A stretch of 8,727 nucleotides of DNA, from positions 1 through 8,727 of the forward strand of contig CANJXW010000015.1 of assembly GCA_947478965.1 (NCBI GenBank), in the 5' to 3' direction. Positions 1 to 7,473 of this stretch are shown in pieces (the stretch's first letter is position 1; every line of letters starts with the position of its first letter). Origin of the DNA: Candidatus Nanopelagicaceae bacterium (GTDB lineage: Bacteria > Actinomycetota > Actinomycetes > Nanopelagicales > Nanopelagicaceae). The notes below the pieces were generated by a model. That model was given only the letters and a program-made list of their open reading frames with translations. It was not told the DNA's origin and searched no databases. A program made the translations under genes and the position numbers.

Positions 1-3000
1 CTTTGATGAAGTTCTAGAACTTCTCTATTTAGGTGGACGTTCTCTTCCTCATGCAATCTTGATGATGATTCCTGAAGCGTGGGAAAACCACACAACGATG
101 AGCCAAGAGCGTCGTGATTTCTATGCCTTTCATGCATCCCTTATGGAGCCTTGGGATGGTCCTGCCTGCGTTACCTTTACCGATGGTCACCAAGTTGGTG
201 CAGTGCTCGATCGCAACGGACTTCGCCCTTCACGTTATTGGGTGACAGATGATGGCCTTGTCGTTCTTGCAAGTGAAGTCGGTGTTCTTGATTTCCCGGC
301 CGAGAAGATTGTTCGTAAAGGCCGTCTTCAGCCAGGCAAGATGTTCTTGGTAGATATTGAAGCTGGTCGCATCATCGAAGATGATGAAATTAAAGATCAA
401 CTTGCAACATCTGCGCCCTATGGAACATGGCTTGAAGATGGAATCATGAAGTTAAGCGATCTTCCTTCACGCGAACATATTATCTATCCTCACTCATCTG
501 TTATCCGTCGCCAGAGAGCATTTGGATACACCGAAGAAGAACTCCGCATCCTTGTTACTCCTATGGCTAAGAACGGTATGGAAGCCCTTGGATCAATGGG
601 AACTGATTCACCGATAGCCGCGCTCTCTGAAAAGCCACGCCTTCTCTTTGATTATTTCTCGCAGCTCTTCGCACAGGTCACAAACCCACCACTTGATGCA
701 ATTCGCGAAGAACTTGTTACAAGTCTCGGTGGATCGATTGGTCCAGAACATAATCTTCTCGACCCAGGTCCTGCATCGTGTCGACAGATTTCACTCGCAT
801 TCCCTGTCATCGATAATGATGAGCTTGCAAAAATTATTCACGTTAACGCTGATGGTGACTATCCCGGCCTTGAAGCCTATGTTGTTCGAGGACTCTTCCC
901 CGTGAAAGGTGATGGAAATACTCTTCACACCCGCTTAGAAGAAATTAAACGGGAAGTGTCTGCCGCTATTCAAGAAGGTGCACATATCATCGTTCTCTCA
1001 GATCGAGATGGCGATGCTGAAGATGTACCTATCCCTTCACTCTTGCTCACCGCAGCAGTGCATCATCACCTCATCCGCGAAAAGACTCGCACCAACGTTG
1101 GACTCGTTGTTGAAGCCGGCGATGTCCGTGAAGTTCACCATGTCGCACTTCTCATCGGTTATGGTGCAGCAGCAGTAAATCCATACCTCGTAATGGAAAG
1201 CGCTGAAGACCTTGTTATCCAAGGCGTCATTACCGGAATTACTCCTGAGAAAGCCGTTAAAAATGTGATCAAGAGCCTTGGGAAAGGCGTACTCAAGGTG
1301 ATGTCAAAGATGGGTATCTCAACGATTGCCTCGTACACGGGCGCTCAAGTATTTGAAGCGATCGGTTTATCTCAAGATGTCGTTGATGAATACTTCGTCG
1401 GTACAACATCGCGCCTTGGCGGAATTAGCCTCGATGTCATCGCGCAAGAGACGCTTGCACGCCACCACATTGCATACCCACCTGGTGGAGAAATTCCTGG
1501 AACTAAACGCTTACCTATTGGCGGGGAATACCAATGGCGCCGTGATGGCGAGCCACACCTTTTCAATCCAGAGACAGTGTTTACTCTCCAGCATTCAACT
1601 CGTTCAAAGCGATATGACGTCTTTAAGCGTTACACAGGCCTTGTCAACGAGCAGAGCAAAGCTTTGATGACACTTCGCGGACTCTTTACCTTCAATGGAC
1701 AAGAGCGCACACCAATTTCTATCGATGAAGTCGAATCAATTTCATCCATCGTTAAACGTTTTTCAACGGGCGCTATGTCGTATGGATCTGTTTCGCAAGA
1801 AGTTCATGAAACGCTAGCAATTGCGATGAATCGACTTGGTGCAAAATCAAATACTGGCGAGGGCGGGGAAGACCCAGCGCGTTATATCAAGATGGAAAAT
1901 GGCGATTCCAAACGCAGCTCCATCAAACAGGTTGCTAGTGGAAGATTCGGCGTTACAAGTGATTACCTTGTTAACGCAGATGATATTCAAATCAAGATTG
2001 CTCAAGGCGCAAAGCCTGGAGAAGGCGGTCAACTACCTGGCAACAAGGTCTATCCATGGATTGCAAAGGTTCGGTATTCAACTCCTGGCGTAGGTCTCAT
2101 CTCACCTCCTCCTCATCACGATATTTACTCCATCGAAGATCTTGCGCAACTCATCCACGATCTTAAGAATGCAAATAAGAATGCACGTATTCACGTCAAA
2201 CTTGTCGCTGAAGTTGGAGTTGGAACTGTTGCTGCTGGCGTCAGTAAAGCTCACGCAGATGTTGTCCTTATCTCTGGCCATGATGGCGGAACAGGGGCAT
2301 CACCACTGACTTCACTCAAGCATGCAGGCGCGCCATGGGAGCTCGGTCTTGCCGAGACCCAGCAAACGCTCTTGCTTAACAATCTGCGTGATCGCATCGT
2401 CGTTCAAGCAGATGGACAACTCAAGACTGGGCGAGATGTCGTTATTGCAGCGCTTCTTGGCGCAGAAGAATATGGCTTTGCAACTGCGCCGCTCGTTGTA
2501 TCAGGATGCGTAATGATGCGCGTCTGTCACTTGGATACATGTCCCGTCGGCGTTGCAACGCAGAACCCAGAACTACGCAAGCGTTTTACCGGAAAGCCTG
2601 AATTTGTTGAAACCTTCTTTGAATATATTGCAGAGGAAGTTCGAGAGATTCTTGCATCACTTGGATTTAAGACTCTCCAAGAAGCTATCGGACACGTCGA
2701 ATATTTAGATACTCGCGATGCGGTAAATCACTGGAAGGCGAGTGGTTTAGACCTCTCTCCACTCTTGGTGCGACCTGATGTTCAATCAGCTCTCCATCAA
2801 ACAGTTGTTCAAGATCATGGTCTAGCTGCTGCACTTGATAACACATTGATCGAATTAGCAGATGCTGCGCTAAATGATCGACAGGAAGTTCGAATCGATC
2901 TTCCTGTACGTAACGTCAATCGCACGGTCGGCACCATGCTCGGAGCCGAGATTACTCGTCGCTTTGGAGCAGAGGGACTTCCCCTCGGAACGATCGACAT

Positions 3001-3664
3001 CACCCTTCATGGATCTGCAGGACAATCACTCGGCGCGTTTATTCCGCGCGGTCTATCACTTCGTCTTTATGGAGATAGCAATGACTATGTAGGTAAGGGA
3101 ATATCTGGCGGACGAGTAATTGTTCGACCAGATGAACGCTCTACCTTTGCATCGCACCTCAATGTCATCGCCGGAAACGTTATTGGGTATGGCGCGACAT
3201 CAGGTGAGATCTATATTCGCGGCCTCGTAGGAGAACGTTTCTGCGTGCGTAACTCTGGAGCAACGGCAGTTGTAGAGGGCATCGGAGATCATGGTTGTGA
3301 ATACATGACCGGTGGAAACGTTGTTGTACTTGGCAAGACAGGTCGAAACTTCGCTGCAGGAATGTCAGGTGGTCGAGCATTTATTCTTGATCTCGATCCT
3401 GCTCAAGTTAACTCCGATATGGTCGATATCTTGTCGGTGCCACAAGATCAGATCGAACCTCTCAAATCGATAATCTCCGACTTCTTTACCGAGACAGGTT
3501 CTGAAGTTGCACAAGAAATCCTCGATACATGGAGCACTTCACTTTCTCGAATCTCTCTCGTGATGCCACGTGATTACGCACGTGTACTCGCAGCGATCGA
3601 GCGAGCTACACGTGATGGTTTACCGGTTGACCAATATGTAATGGAGGTTGCAGCTCATGGCTGA
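1..3664 (+). CDS. gltB: Glutamate synthase (NADPH) large subunit, 5'-truncated by the window
   Basis: Large subunit of NADPH-dependent glutamate synthase (cytoplasmic), which converts glutamine plus 2-oxoglutarate to two glutamates. The frame is open from base 2 with no start in view. About 1220 residues are visible against roughly 1500 for the family, so about 300 N-terminal residues, including the catalytic Cys of the class II amidotransferase domain, lie upstream. Visible parts, counting from base 2: the end of the amidotransferase domain (to ~residue 145); the central domain (~169-437, with [12 protein letters not shown]); the FMN/synthase domain (~510-880, with [19 protein letters not shown] and [11 protein letters not shown]); and the C-terminal GXGXG beta-helix (~977-1133). 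The 3Fe-4S cysteines are intact as C-x5-C-x4-C (codons at 2507, 2525, 2540). The TTG at 59 is an internal codon, not a start. The end overlaps gltD by 8 nt. No frameshift is seen. Confidence 0.97.
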   Translation, partial: FDEVLELLYLGGRSLPHAILMMIPEAWENHTTMSQERRDFYAFHASLMEPWDGPACVTFTDGHQVGAVLDRNGLRPSRYWVTDDGLVVLASEVGVLDFPAEKIVRKGRLQPGKMFLVDIEAGRIIEDDEIKDQLATSAPYGTWLEDGIMKLSDLPSREHIIYPHSSVIRRQRAFGYTEEELRILVTPMAKNGMEALGSMGTDSPIAALSEKPRLLFDYFSQLFAQVTNPPLDAIREELVTSLGGSIGPEHNLLDPGPASCRQISLAFPVIDNDELAKIIHVNADGDYPGLEAYVVRGLFPVKGDGNTLHTRLEEIKREVSAAIQEGAHIIVLSDRDGDAEDVPIPSLLLTAAVHHHLIREKTRTNVGLVVEAGDVREVHHVALLIGYGAAAVNPYLVMESAEDLVIQGVITGITPEKAVKNVIKSLGKGVLKVMSKMGISTIASYTGAQVFEAIGLSQDVVDEYFVGTTSRLGGISLDVIAQETLARHHIAYPPGGEIPGTKRLPIGGEYQWRRDGEPHLFNPETVFTLQHSTRSKRYDVFKRYTGLVNEQSKALMTLRGLFTFNGQERTPISIDEVESISSIVKRFSTGAMSYGSVSQEVHETLAIAMNRLGAKSNTGEGGEDPARYIKMENGDSKRSSIKQVASGRFGVTSDYLVNADDIQIKIAQGAKPGEGGQLPGNKVYPWIAKVRYSTPGVGLISPPPHHDIYSIEDLAQLIHDLKNANKNARIHVKLVAEVGVGTVAAGVSKAHADVVLISGHDGGTGASPLTSLKHAGAPWELGLAETQQTLLLNNLRDRIVVQADGQLKTGRDVVIAALLGAEEYGFATAPLVVSGCVMMRVCHLDTCPVGVATQNPELRKRFTGKPEFVETFFEYIAEEVREILASLGFKTLQEAIGHVEYLDTRDAVNHWKASGLDLSPLLVRPDVQSALHQTVVQDHGLAAALDNTLIELADAALNDRQEVRIDLPVRNVNRTVGTMLGAEITRRFGAEGLPLGTIDITLHGSAGQSLGAFIPRGLSLRLYGDSNDYVGKGISGGRVIVRPDERSTFASHLNVIAGNVIGYGATSGEIYIRGLVGERFCVRNSGATAVVEGIGDHGCEYMTGGNVVVLGKTGRNFAAGMSGGRAFILDLDPAQVNSDMVDILSVPQDQIEPLKSIISDFFTETGSEVAQEILDTWSTSLSRISLVMPRDYARVLAAIERATRDGLPVDQYVMEVAAHG
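3643..3647 (+). promoter_or_regulatory. Ribosome binding site of gltD inside gltB
   Basis: GGAGG lies 9 nt before the ATG at 3657, within the last codons of gltB. It decides the gltD start: the upstream TTG at 3648 begins immediately after it. Initiation here overlaps termination of gltB at 3662-3664, as expected for coupled subunits. Confidence 0.8.
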
Positions 3665-5111
3665 TCCAAAGGGTTTTCTCACAACTCCACGTGAGCTTCC
3701 AAAGCGACGTCCAGTTGACGTTCGAATTCAAGATTGGCACGAGGTCTACGAGCCACAGAGCTTTGCTCATCTTCAATCACAAGCAGGACGCTGTATGGAT
3801 TGCGGCATTCCCTTCTGTCACCAGGGTTGCCCACTCGGCAATCTCATCCCCGAGTGGAATGATCTGATCTGGCGCGGAGATAAGACTGAAGCGATCCATC
3901 GCCTGCATGCTACAAATAACTTTCCAGAATTTACTGGTCGCCTCTGTCCCGCTCCCTGCGAAACCGCGTGCGTAGTCGGAATTAACGCAGATGCAGTGAC
4001 GATCAAACAAGTTGAACTTCGTACGATTGAAGAGGCTTTCAGTGCAGGTGATGTAAAACCTCTTGCACCTGATCGCATAACAGGGAAAACGGTTGCAGTC
4101 ATTGGATCAGGGCCAGCAGGGCTTGCCGCCGCGCAACAACTCACGAGAGCAGGTCACACAGTGGTCGTCTATGAGCGCGCAGATAAAATTGGTGGGCTAC
4201 TTCGATATGGCATCCCTGAATTTAAAATGGAGAAAAATATTTTAGATCGCCGTCTCAACCAGATGGAGAAAGAGGGAACTCGTTTCCGTCCTGGAGTCAA
4301 TGTCGGTGAGGAAATTACAGGTAGCCAACTTCGTACCAAATACGATGCAATTGTTCTTGCAATCGGTGCGACGCAGTGGAGAGACCTTCCTATCAAGGGA
4401 CGCGAAAATAAAGGCGTCTACCAGGCGATGGAGTTCTTGCCATGGGGCAACAAGCAAGCGCTTGGCGAAACCACTAATCCGGATATCTCTGTGACAGGAA
4501 AGCACGTTGTAATTCTTGGTGGGGGAGACACTGGTGCAGATTGCCTCGGTACATCTATTCGCCAAGGAGCAGCAAGTGTTACGCAATTGGAAATCATGCC
4601 TCGTCCAAGTGATGAAAGACCATCCACTTCGCCATGGCCGACATATCCAATGATCTATCGCGTATCGAGCGCGCATGAAGAGAAAGACAATCGTATTTTC
4701 TCTGTAAGTACTGAAGAATTTATTGGCGACGGCGAGGGAAATCTTAAAGCTCTCAAGATCGTTGAGACTAAGATGGTGGATGGAAAGTTCGTTCCAGTAC
4801 CAGGTACAGAGCGCGAACTTCCTGCGGATTTTGTCTTCCTAGCAATGGGATTTACAGGGCCTGAAAAATCACCACTTCTTGAGCAACTCGAGGTAGAACT
4901 CGATGATCGAGGAAATATCAAGCGTAACGATAAGTACGAAAGTACAGCTGAAGGGGTATTTATCGCCGGAGATGCAGGTCGAGGTCAATCCTTGATCGTT
5001 TGGGCTATCGCTGAAGGGCGAAGCGCAGCAGCTGGTGTTGATACATATCTAGAAGGCGAAACTCAGTTGCCAGCCCCAATTGAACCAACTGCACGTCCGT
5101 TGATGGTTTAA
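3657..5111 (+). CDS. gltD: Glutamate synthase (NADPH) small subunit
   Basis: Beta subunit of glutamate synthase. It oxidises NADPH on FAD and passes electrons through Fe-S clusters to the GltB FMN site. It has 484 residues, a normal length. Two cysteine clusters at the N-terminus are typical of the family: C46-x2-C49-x4-C54-x3-C58 and C97-x3-C101-x3-C105. The FAD dinucleotide fold has GSGPAG at 150-155, followed by [13 protein letters not shown]. The NADPH fold has GGGDTG at 288-293. The C-terminal FAD contact is [13 protein letters not shown] (433-445). I chose the ATG at 3657 because GGAGG at 3643-3647 sits 9 nt upstream. An in-frame TTG at 3648 directly abuts that site and is too close to use it. 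The start lies inside the end of gltB, so the two are probably translationally coupled, giving balanced subunits. Confidence 0.97.
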   Translation: MADPKGFLTTPRELPKRRPVDVRIQDWHEVYEPQSFAHLQSQAGRCMDCGIPFCHQGCPLGNLIPEWNDLIWRGDKTEAIHRLHATNNFPEFTGRLCPAPCETACVVGINADAVTIKQVELRTIEEAFSAGDVKPLAPDRITGKTVAVIGSGPAGLAAAQQLTRAGHTVVVYERADKIGGLLRYGIPEFKMEKNILDRRLNQMEKEGTRFRPGVNVGEEITGSQLRTKYDAIVLAIGATQWRDLPIKGRENKGVYQAMEFLPWGNKQALGETTNPDISVTGKHVVILGGGDTGADCLGTSIRQGAASVTQLEIMPRPSDERPSTSPWPTYPMIYRVSSAHEEKDNRIFSVSTEEFIGDGEGNLKALKIVETKMVDGKFVPVPGTERELPADFVFLAMGFTGPEKSPLLEQLEVELDDRGNIKRNDKYESTAEGVFIAGDAGRGQSLIVWAIAEGRSAAAGVDTYLEGETQLPAPIEPTARPLMV

Positions 5112-5129
5112 CACGTAATACATAAGAGA

Positions 5130-5134
5130 AAAGG
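5130..5134 (+). promoter_or_regulatory. Ribosome binding site of pyk
   Basis: AAAGG ends 7 nt before the pyk ATG at 5142, in the 30-nt gltD-pyk gap. It supports independent initiation of pyk on a message that probably continues from gltBD. Confidence 0.65.
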
Positions 5135-5141
5135 TATATAA

Positions 5142-6581
5142 ATGCGTCGCGCCAAGATTGTTTGCACCATGGGTCCAGCTGTTGACTCACCTGAAAAAGT
5201 TCGTGAGCTCATCGCTGCCGGAATGAATATGGCGCGACTTAACTTGTCACATGGATCATACGAAGAGCACCAGATGCGCCTTGATCGCGTCCGCGCCGCA
5301 GCTGCTGAAGCTGGGCAAGCTTGCGCAATTCTCGTTGACCTTCAAGGACCAAAGATCCGCCTTGCGCGGTTTAAGAGTGGACCACATGATCTTTCTCGTG
5401 GAGATATCTTTACGATCACAACTGATGAAGTCGAAGGCACGAAGGATCGAGTCGGAACTACCTATAAGGTCTTACCTGGGGATTGTAAAAAAGGCGATCG
5501 CATTCTTATCGATGATGGAAAAGTAACAGTTGAGGTTGTTGAAGTAACTGGAACAGATGTTATTACTAAAGTGATCGAGCCAGGTGCAGTAAGCAACAAT
5601 AAGGGAATTAATCTTCCAGGCGTTGCAGTGTCGGTGCCAGCGTTGTCAGAGAAAGATATCGATGATCTTCGTTGGGGCCTTCGCGCTGGCGCTGATTTCA
5701 TTGCACTCTCATTTGTACGTAGCGCTGAAGATATTAAAGATGTTCATCAGATTATGGATGAAGAAGGAATTCGCGTTCCTGTCATCGCAAAAATTGAAAA
5801 GCCACAAGCTGTTGCAAACCTTGCTGGAATTATCGAAGCTTTCGATGGCATTATGGTTGCGCGCGGTGATCTCGGTGTTGAACTACCGATTGAAGATGTG
5901 CCACTTGTGCAAAAGATGTGCGTTGAACTTTCTCGCGATGCTGCAAAGCCAGTCATCGTTGCAACACAGATGCTCGATTCAATGATCAGCAATTCGCGCC
6001 CTACGCGCGCAGAAGCAACTGACTGCGCAAACGCTGTGCTCGATGGCGCAGATGCTTTGATGCTCTCTGGAGAAACCAGCGTTGGAGAATTTGCGATTGA
6101 AGCGGTACAGACAATGGCTCGCATTATTGCTAAGACCGAAGAAGGTGGGCTTGATCGAATCCGTCCTCTGAAGAACTCTCCTCGCACCAAGGGTGGAGCA
6201 ATCACCAAGGCAGCGACAGAAGTAGGTGCAATCGTTGGCGCAAAATACCTCGTCGCCTTTACAACAAGTGGTGATTCTGCGCGCAGAATGTCTCGTCTTC
6301 GCTCACCTATTCCGATTTTGGCGCTGACCCCTGATTCAGGGACATATAACCGCCTCGCTCTCTCGTGGGGTGTTGAATCTGTGATCGCAGAAGTAGTCGT
6401 GAATACCGATGCAATGGTTAAGCAGGTTGATGCCATTCTTATCGAGAGTAAGCGAGCAAGCGTGGGCGAGACGGTCATGATCGTCGCCGGTTCGCCTCCT
6501 GGAATTCCTGGCTCTACAAATGCAATGCGCGTTCACGTTGTGGGCGATGCAGTGGGTGGCGTAGCTCCGGCTTACCGTTAA
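5142..6581 (+). CDS. pyk: Pyruvate kinase
   Basis: Glycolytic enzyme (cytoplasmic) that transfers phosphate from phosphoenolpyruvate to ADP, giving pyruvate and ATP. It has 479 residues, normal for bacterial type. The N-terminal strand (KIVCTMGPA) leads to the substrate and cation residues R32, N34, S36 and D66. A B-domain lid lies at about residues 72-170. The family signature VIAKIEKPQAV carries catalytic K217 and metal ligand E219. MVARGDLGVE holds D243, and ATQM holds T275. SGETSVGEF and the C-terminal allosteric domain (~345-479) follow. Residue 71 in QGPKIR is Lys where potassium-dependent enzymes have Glu, which predicts activity without K+. The ATG at 5142 is preceded by AAAGG (5130-5134) at 7-nt spacing. 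The 30-nt gap after gltD, with no terminator, suggests co-transcription with gltBD. Confidence 0.97.
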   Translation: MRRAKIVCTMGPAVDSPEKVRELIAAGMNMARLNLSHGSYEEHQMRLDRVRAAAAEAGQACAILVDLQGPKIRLARFKSGPHDLSRGDIFTITTDEVEGTKDRVGTTYKVLPGDCKKGDRILIDDGKVTVEVVEVTGTDVITKVIEPGAVSNNKGINLPGVAVSVPALSEKDIDDLRWGLRAGADFIALSFVRSAEDIKDVHQIMDEEGIRVPVIAKIEKPQAVANLAGIIEAFDGIMVARGDLGVELPIEDVPLVQKMCVELSRDAAKPVIVATQMLDSMISNSRPTRAEATDCANAVLDGADALMLSGETSVGEFAIEAVQTMARIIAKTEEGGLDRIRPLKNSPRTKGGAITKAATEVGAIVGAKYLVAFTTSGDSARRMSRLRSPIPILALTPDSGTYNRLALSWGVESVIAEVVVNTDAMVKQVDAILIESKRASVGETVMIVAGSPPGIPGSTNAMRVHVVGDAVGGVAPAYR

Positions 6582-6591
6582 GATAAGCCCT

Positions 6592-6609
6592 GTCGATAGA
6601 AATATCGAC
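6592..6609 (+). other. 7-bp GAAA-capped hairpin between pyk and the tRNA
   Basis: A perfect stem GTCGATA/TATCGAC (6592-6598 with 6603-6609) is closed by a GAAA (GNRA) tetraloop. It starts 10 nt after the pyk stop and ends 3 nt before the tRNA. Only CTT follows it, so it lacks the U tract of an intrinsic terminator. It could be an mRNA 3' end stabiliser for pyk or a 5' leader structure on the tRNA precursor. A -10-like TAAGAT overlaps the pyk stop (6579-6584) and would place a transcript start near 6591, but I see no matching -35, so a separate tRNA promoter is only a possibility. Confidence 0.6.
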
Positions 6610-6612
6610 CTT

Positions 6613-6685
6613 GCCTCGGTACTCCAACGGTAGAGAGGGCAGTCTCAAACACTGCATAGTGTCGGTTCGAATCCGACTCGAGGCA
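6613..6685 (+). tRNA. tRNA-Leu(CAA)-like, with a short class I variable loop
   Basis: The 73-nt cloverleaf folds by hand. The acceptor is 6613-6619 with 6678-6684, seven pairs with the last G-U. The T arm is GTCGG-TTCGAAT-CCGAC (6661-6677). The anticodon stem GCAGT/ACTGC is perfect, with loop CTCAAAC (6644-6650), giving anticodon CAA (6646-6648), which reads UUG (Leu). The discriminator is A6685 and CCA is not encoded. The D arm has three pairs (6622-6624 with 6635-6637), a C13-A22 mismatch and loop AACGGTAG. That pattern matches bacterial tRNA-Leu, which also has a 13-22 mismatch. U8-A14 and an A15-U48 Levitt pair are possible. The variable region is only 5 nt (6656-6660), whereas bacterial tRNA-Leu normally has a long variable arm. 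Being a tRNA is near certain; leucine identity is inferred from the anticodon and D arm. Confidence 0.88.
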
Positions 6686-6686
6686 C

Positions 6687-7289
6687 ATGACAGAACACCT
6701 CAACGCTGGGAACCCTGCGCCTATTCGAATCCTGGTTGCAGAGGATGAAGCGCTGATCCGAATGGATCTCGTCGAGATGCTTACCGAGTCCGGGTATGAG
6801 GTAATCGCGCAAGCATCTGATGGTGCGCAAGCAATTGAATTGGCAGAGCTCCATAAACCCGATCTCGCAATTCTCGATGTGAAAATGCCGGTGCTCGATG
6901 GAATTTCAGCAGCGGAGAAAATCATCGCGATTGCTCCTGTCTTAATGTTGACTGCATTTAGCCAGCGCGAATTAGTTGATCGAGCGCGCGATGCTGGAGT
7001 TATGGCCTATGTTGTTAAGCCGTTTTCAATTGGTGACCTTATCCCTGCGATTGAAATAGCCATTAGCCGCCATCGGCAGATGAAATCCCTGGCTGAGGAG
7101 GTTCAAGATCTCCATGAGCGCCTTGAGACTCGCAAGATCATCGATCGAGCCAAAGGGATTTTGATGCAAGCTCTCAACCTCTCAGAACCCGAGGCATTTT
7201 CATGGATTCAGCGAGCTGCTATGGATAGGCGCCTGACGATGAAGCAGGTAGCCCAGGCGGTCATTTCACCGGATGCCGTCCCTCAGTAA
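6687..7289 (+). CDS. pdtaR: Response regulator with receiver and ANTAR RNA-binding domains, PdtaR-like
   Basis: Predicted cytoplasmic two-component regulator that controls transcription antitermination by binding RNA hairpins once phosphorylated. It has 200 residues against about 205 in the mycobacterial protein. The receiver domain (~13-125) has acidic residues E19 and D20, phosphoacceptor D64 (ILDVKMP), switch T89 (MLTAFSQ) and K111 (VVKPFS), all intact. A linker helix (~130-150) leads to the ANTAR domain (~137-195), with RAKGILM and IQRAAMDRRLTMKQVA. Stretches such as EDEALIRMDL, AELHKPDL, LVDRARDAG and IQRAAMDRR closely match M. tuberculosis PdtaR as I remember it. The cognate histidine kinase PdtaS is not in the window. 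ATG 6687 is the only possible start: the frame holds a stop at 6657-6659 and no other start codon in between. It begins 1 nt after the tRNA, leaving no ordinary leader. Confidence 0.95.
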   Translation: MTEHLNAGNPAPIRILVAEDEALIRMDLVEMLTESGYEVIAQASDGAQAIELAELHKPDLAILDVKMPVLDGISAAEKIIAIAPVLMLTAFSQRELVDRARDAGVMAYVVKPFSIGDLIPAIEIAISRHRQMKSLAEEVQDLHERLETRKIIDRAKGILMQALNLSEPEAFSWIQRAAMDRRLTMKQVAQAVISPDAVPQ

Positions 7290-7323
7290 TTACCCAGCAA
7301 AAATCTTTTCGAGGCCAAATTTT

Positions 7324-7337
7324 CTCCAGATCTGGGG
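7324..7337 (+). other. Palindrome centred on CCAGATCTGG
   Basis: The perfect 10-bp palindrome CCAGATCTGG (7326-7335) extends to 14 bases if a T-G pair is allowed. It lies 37 bp after the pdtaR stop and well upstream of the likely livK promoter. As RNA it could form CTCC/GGGG with a six-base loop AGATCT. It could be a protein-binding site, a weak 3' end structure for pdtaR, or chance. No U tract follows, so I do not call it a terminator. Confidence 0.35.
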
Positions 7338-7390
7338 CGAAGGTGCAGCCAATATTTACCCAAAATTTACAAATCAGGGCCTAAAAAGCC

Positions 7391-7419
7391 TTGTGAGGCC
7401 AGTCTTGCACCCTTAAACT
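7391..7419 (+). promoter_or_regulatory. Candidate sigma-70-type promoter of livK
   Basis: A -35 TTGTGA (7391-7396) is separated by exactly 17 bp from a -10 TAAACT (7414-7419). Transcription would start near 7426, giving a leader of about 48 nt. In the 184-bp gap 7290-7473 this is the best-spaced pair I can find. The rest of the gap holds two copies of TTACCCA (7290-7296, 7356-7362), two of GAGGCCA (7311-7317, 7395-7401) and two palindromes. I found no small gene in it. Confidence 0.5.
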
Positions 7420-7430
7420 TTCAGCCTCCC

Positions 7431-7442
7431 TGTCCCGGGACA
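7431..7442 (+). promoter_or_regulatory. Perfect 12-bp palindrome, possible operator of livK
   Basis: TGTCCCGGGACA is a perfect inverted repeat just downstream of the predicted livK start site (about +5 to +16), where a bound dimeric repressor would block transcription. It is GC-rich in an otherwise AT-rich region. As RNA it could form only a 4-bp stem with loop CCGG, so a DNA-binding role seems likelier. The cognate regulator is unknown. Confidence 0.45.
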
Positions 7443-7457
7443 CATGTAAGAAAAAAC

Positions 7458-7464
7458 AGGAAGG
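7458..7464 (+). promoter_or_regulatory. Ribosome binding site of livK
   Basis: AGGAAGG ends 9 nt before ATG 7474. It is the strongest-looking ribosome binding site in the window, in keeping with an abundant binding protein. Confidence 0.75.
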
Positions 7465-7473
7465 CACTACTAC

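Noticed and set aside
59..61. TTG at 59 as the start of gltB
   Set aside because: The frame stays open to base 2 and the upstream residues ([11 protein letters not shown]) fit the conserved GltB amidotransferase domain, so the gene starts outside the window.
3648..3656. TTG at 3648 as an upstream start of gltD, adding three residues
   Set aside because: It directly follows the GGAGG site with no spacing. ATG 3657 has 9-nt spacing and gives the usual MADPKGF start.
5100..5128. Promoter for pyk: TTGATG, 17 bp, TAAGAG
   Set aside because: The start would fall near 5135, after the pyk ribosome binding site at 5130-5134, and would remove it. Co-transcription with gltBD is simpler.
5747..6478. 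243-codon open frame on the - strand within pyk
   Set aside because: It lies antisense to well-conserved pyruvate kinase sequence, is Ser/Ala/Arg/Thr-rich without recognisable domains, and looks like a codon-bias shadow.
6578..6925. 115-codon open frame on the - strand across the tRNA and the start of pdtaR
   Set aside because: It covers the tRNA antisense and conserved receiver codons, has no ribosome site that I can see and no recognisable motif.
7324..7337. CTCC/GGGG with six-base loop AGATCT as an ANTAR target hairpin or a pdtaR terminator
   Set aside because: Loop position 4 is U, not the expected G; no convincing partner hairpin follows; and no U tract is present.
7388..7399. GCC/GGC stem with six-base loop TTGTGA as an ANTAR target
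   Set aside because: Only three pairs, and the loop starts with U instead of A. It also overlaps the likely -35 and would not be transcribed from the livK promoter.
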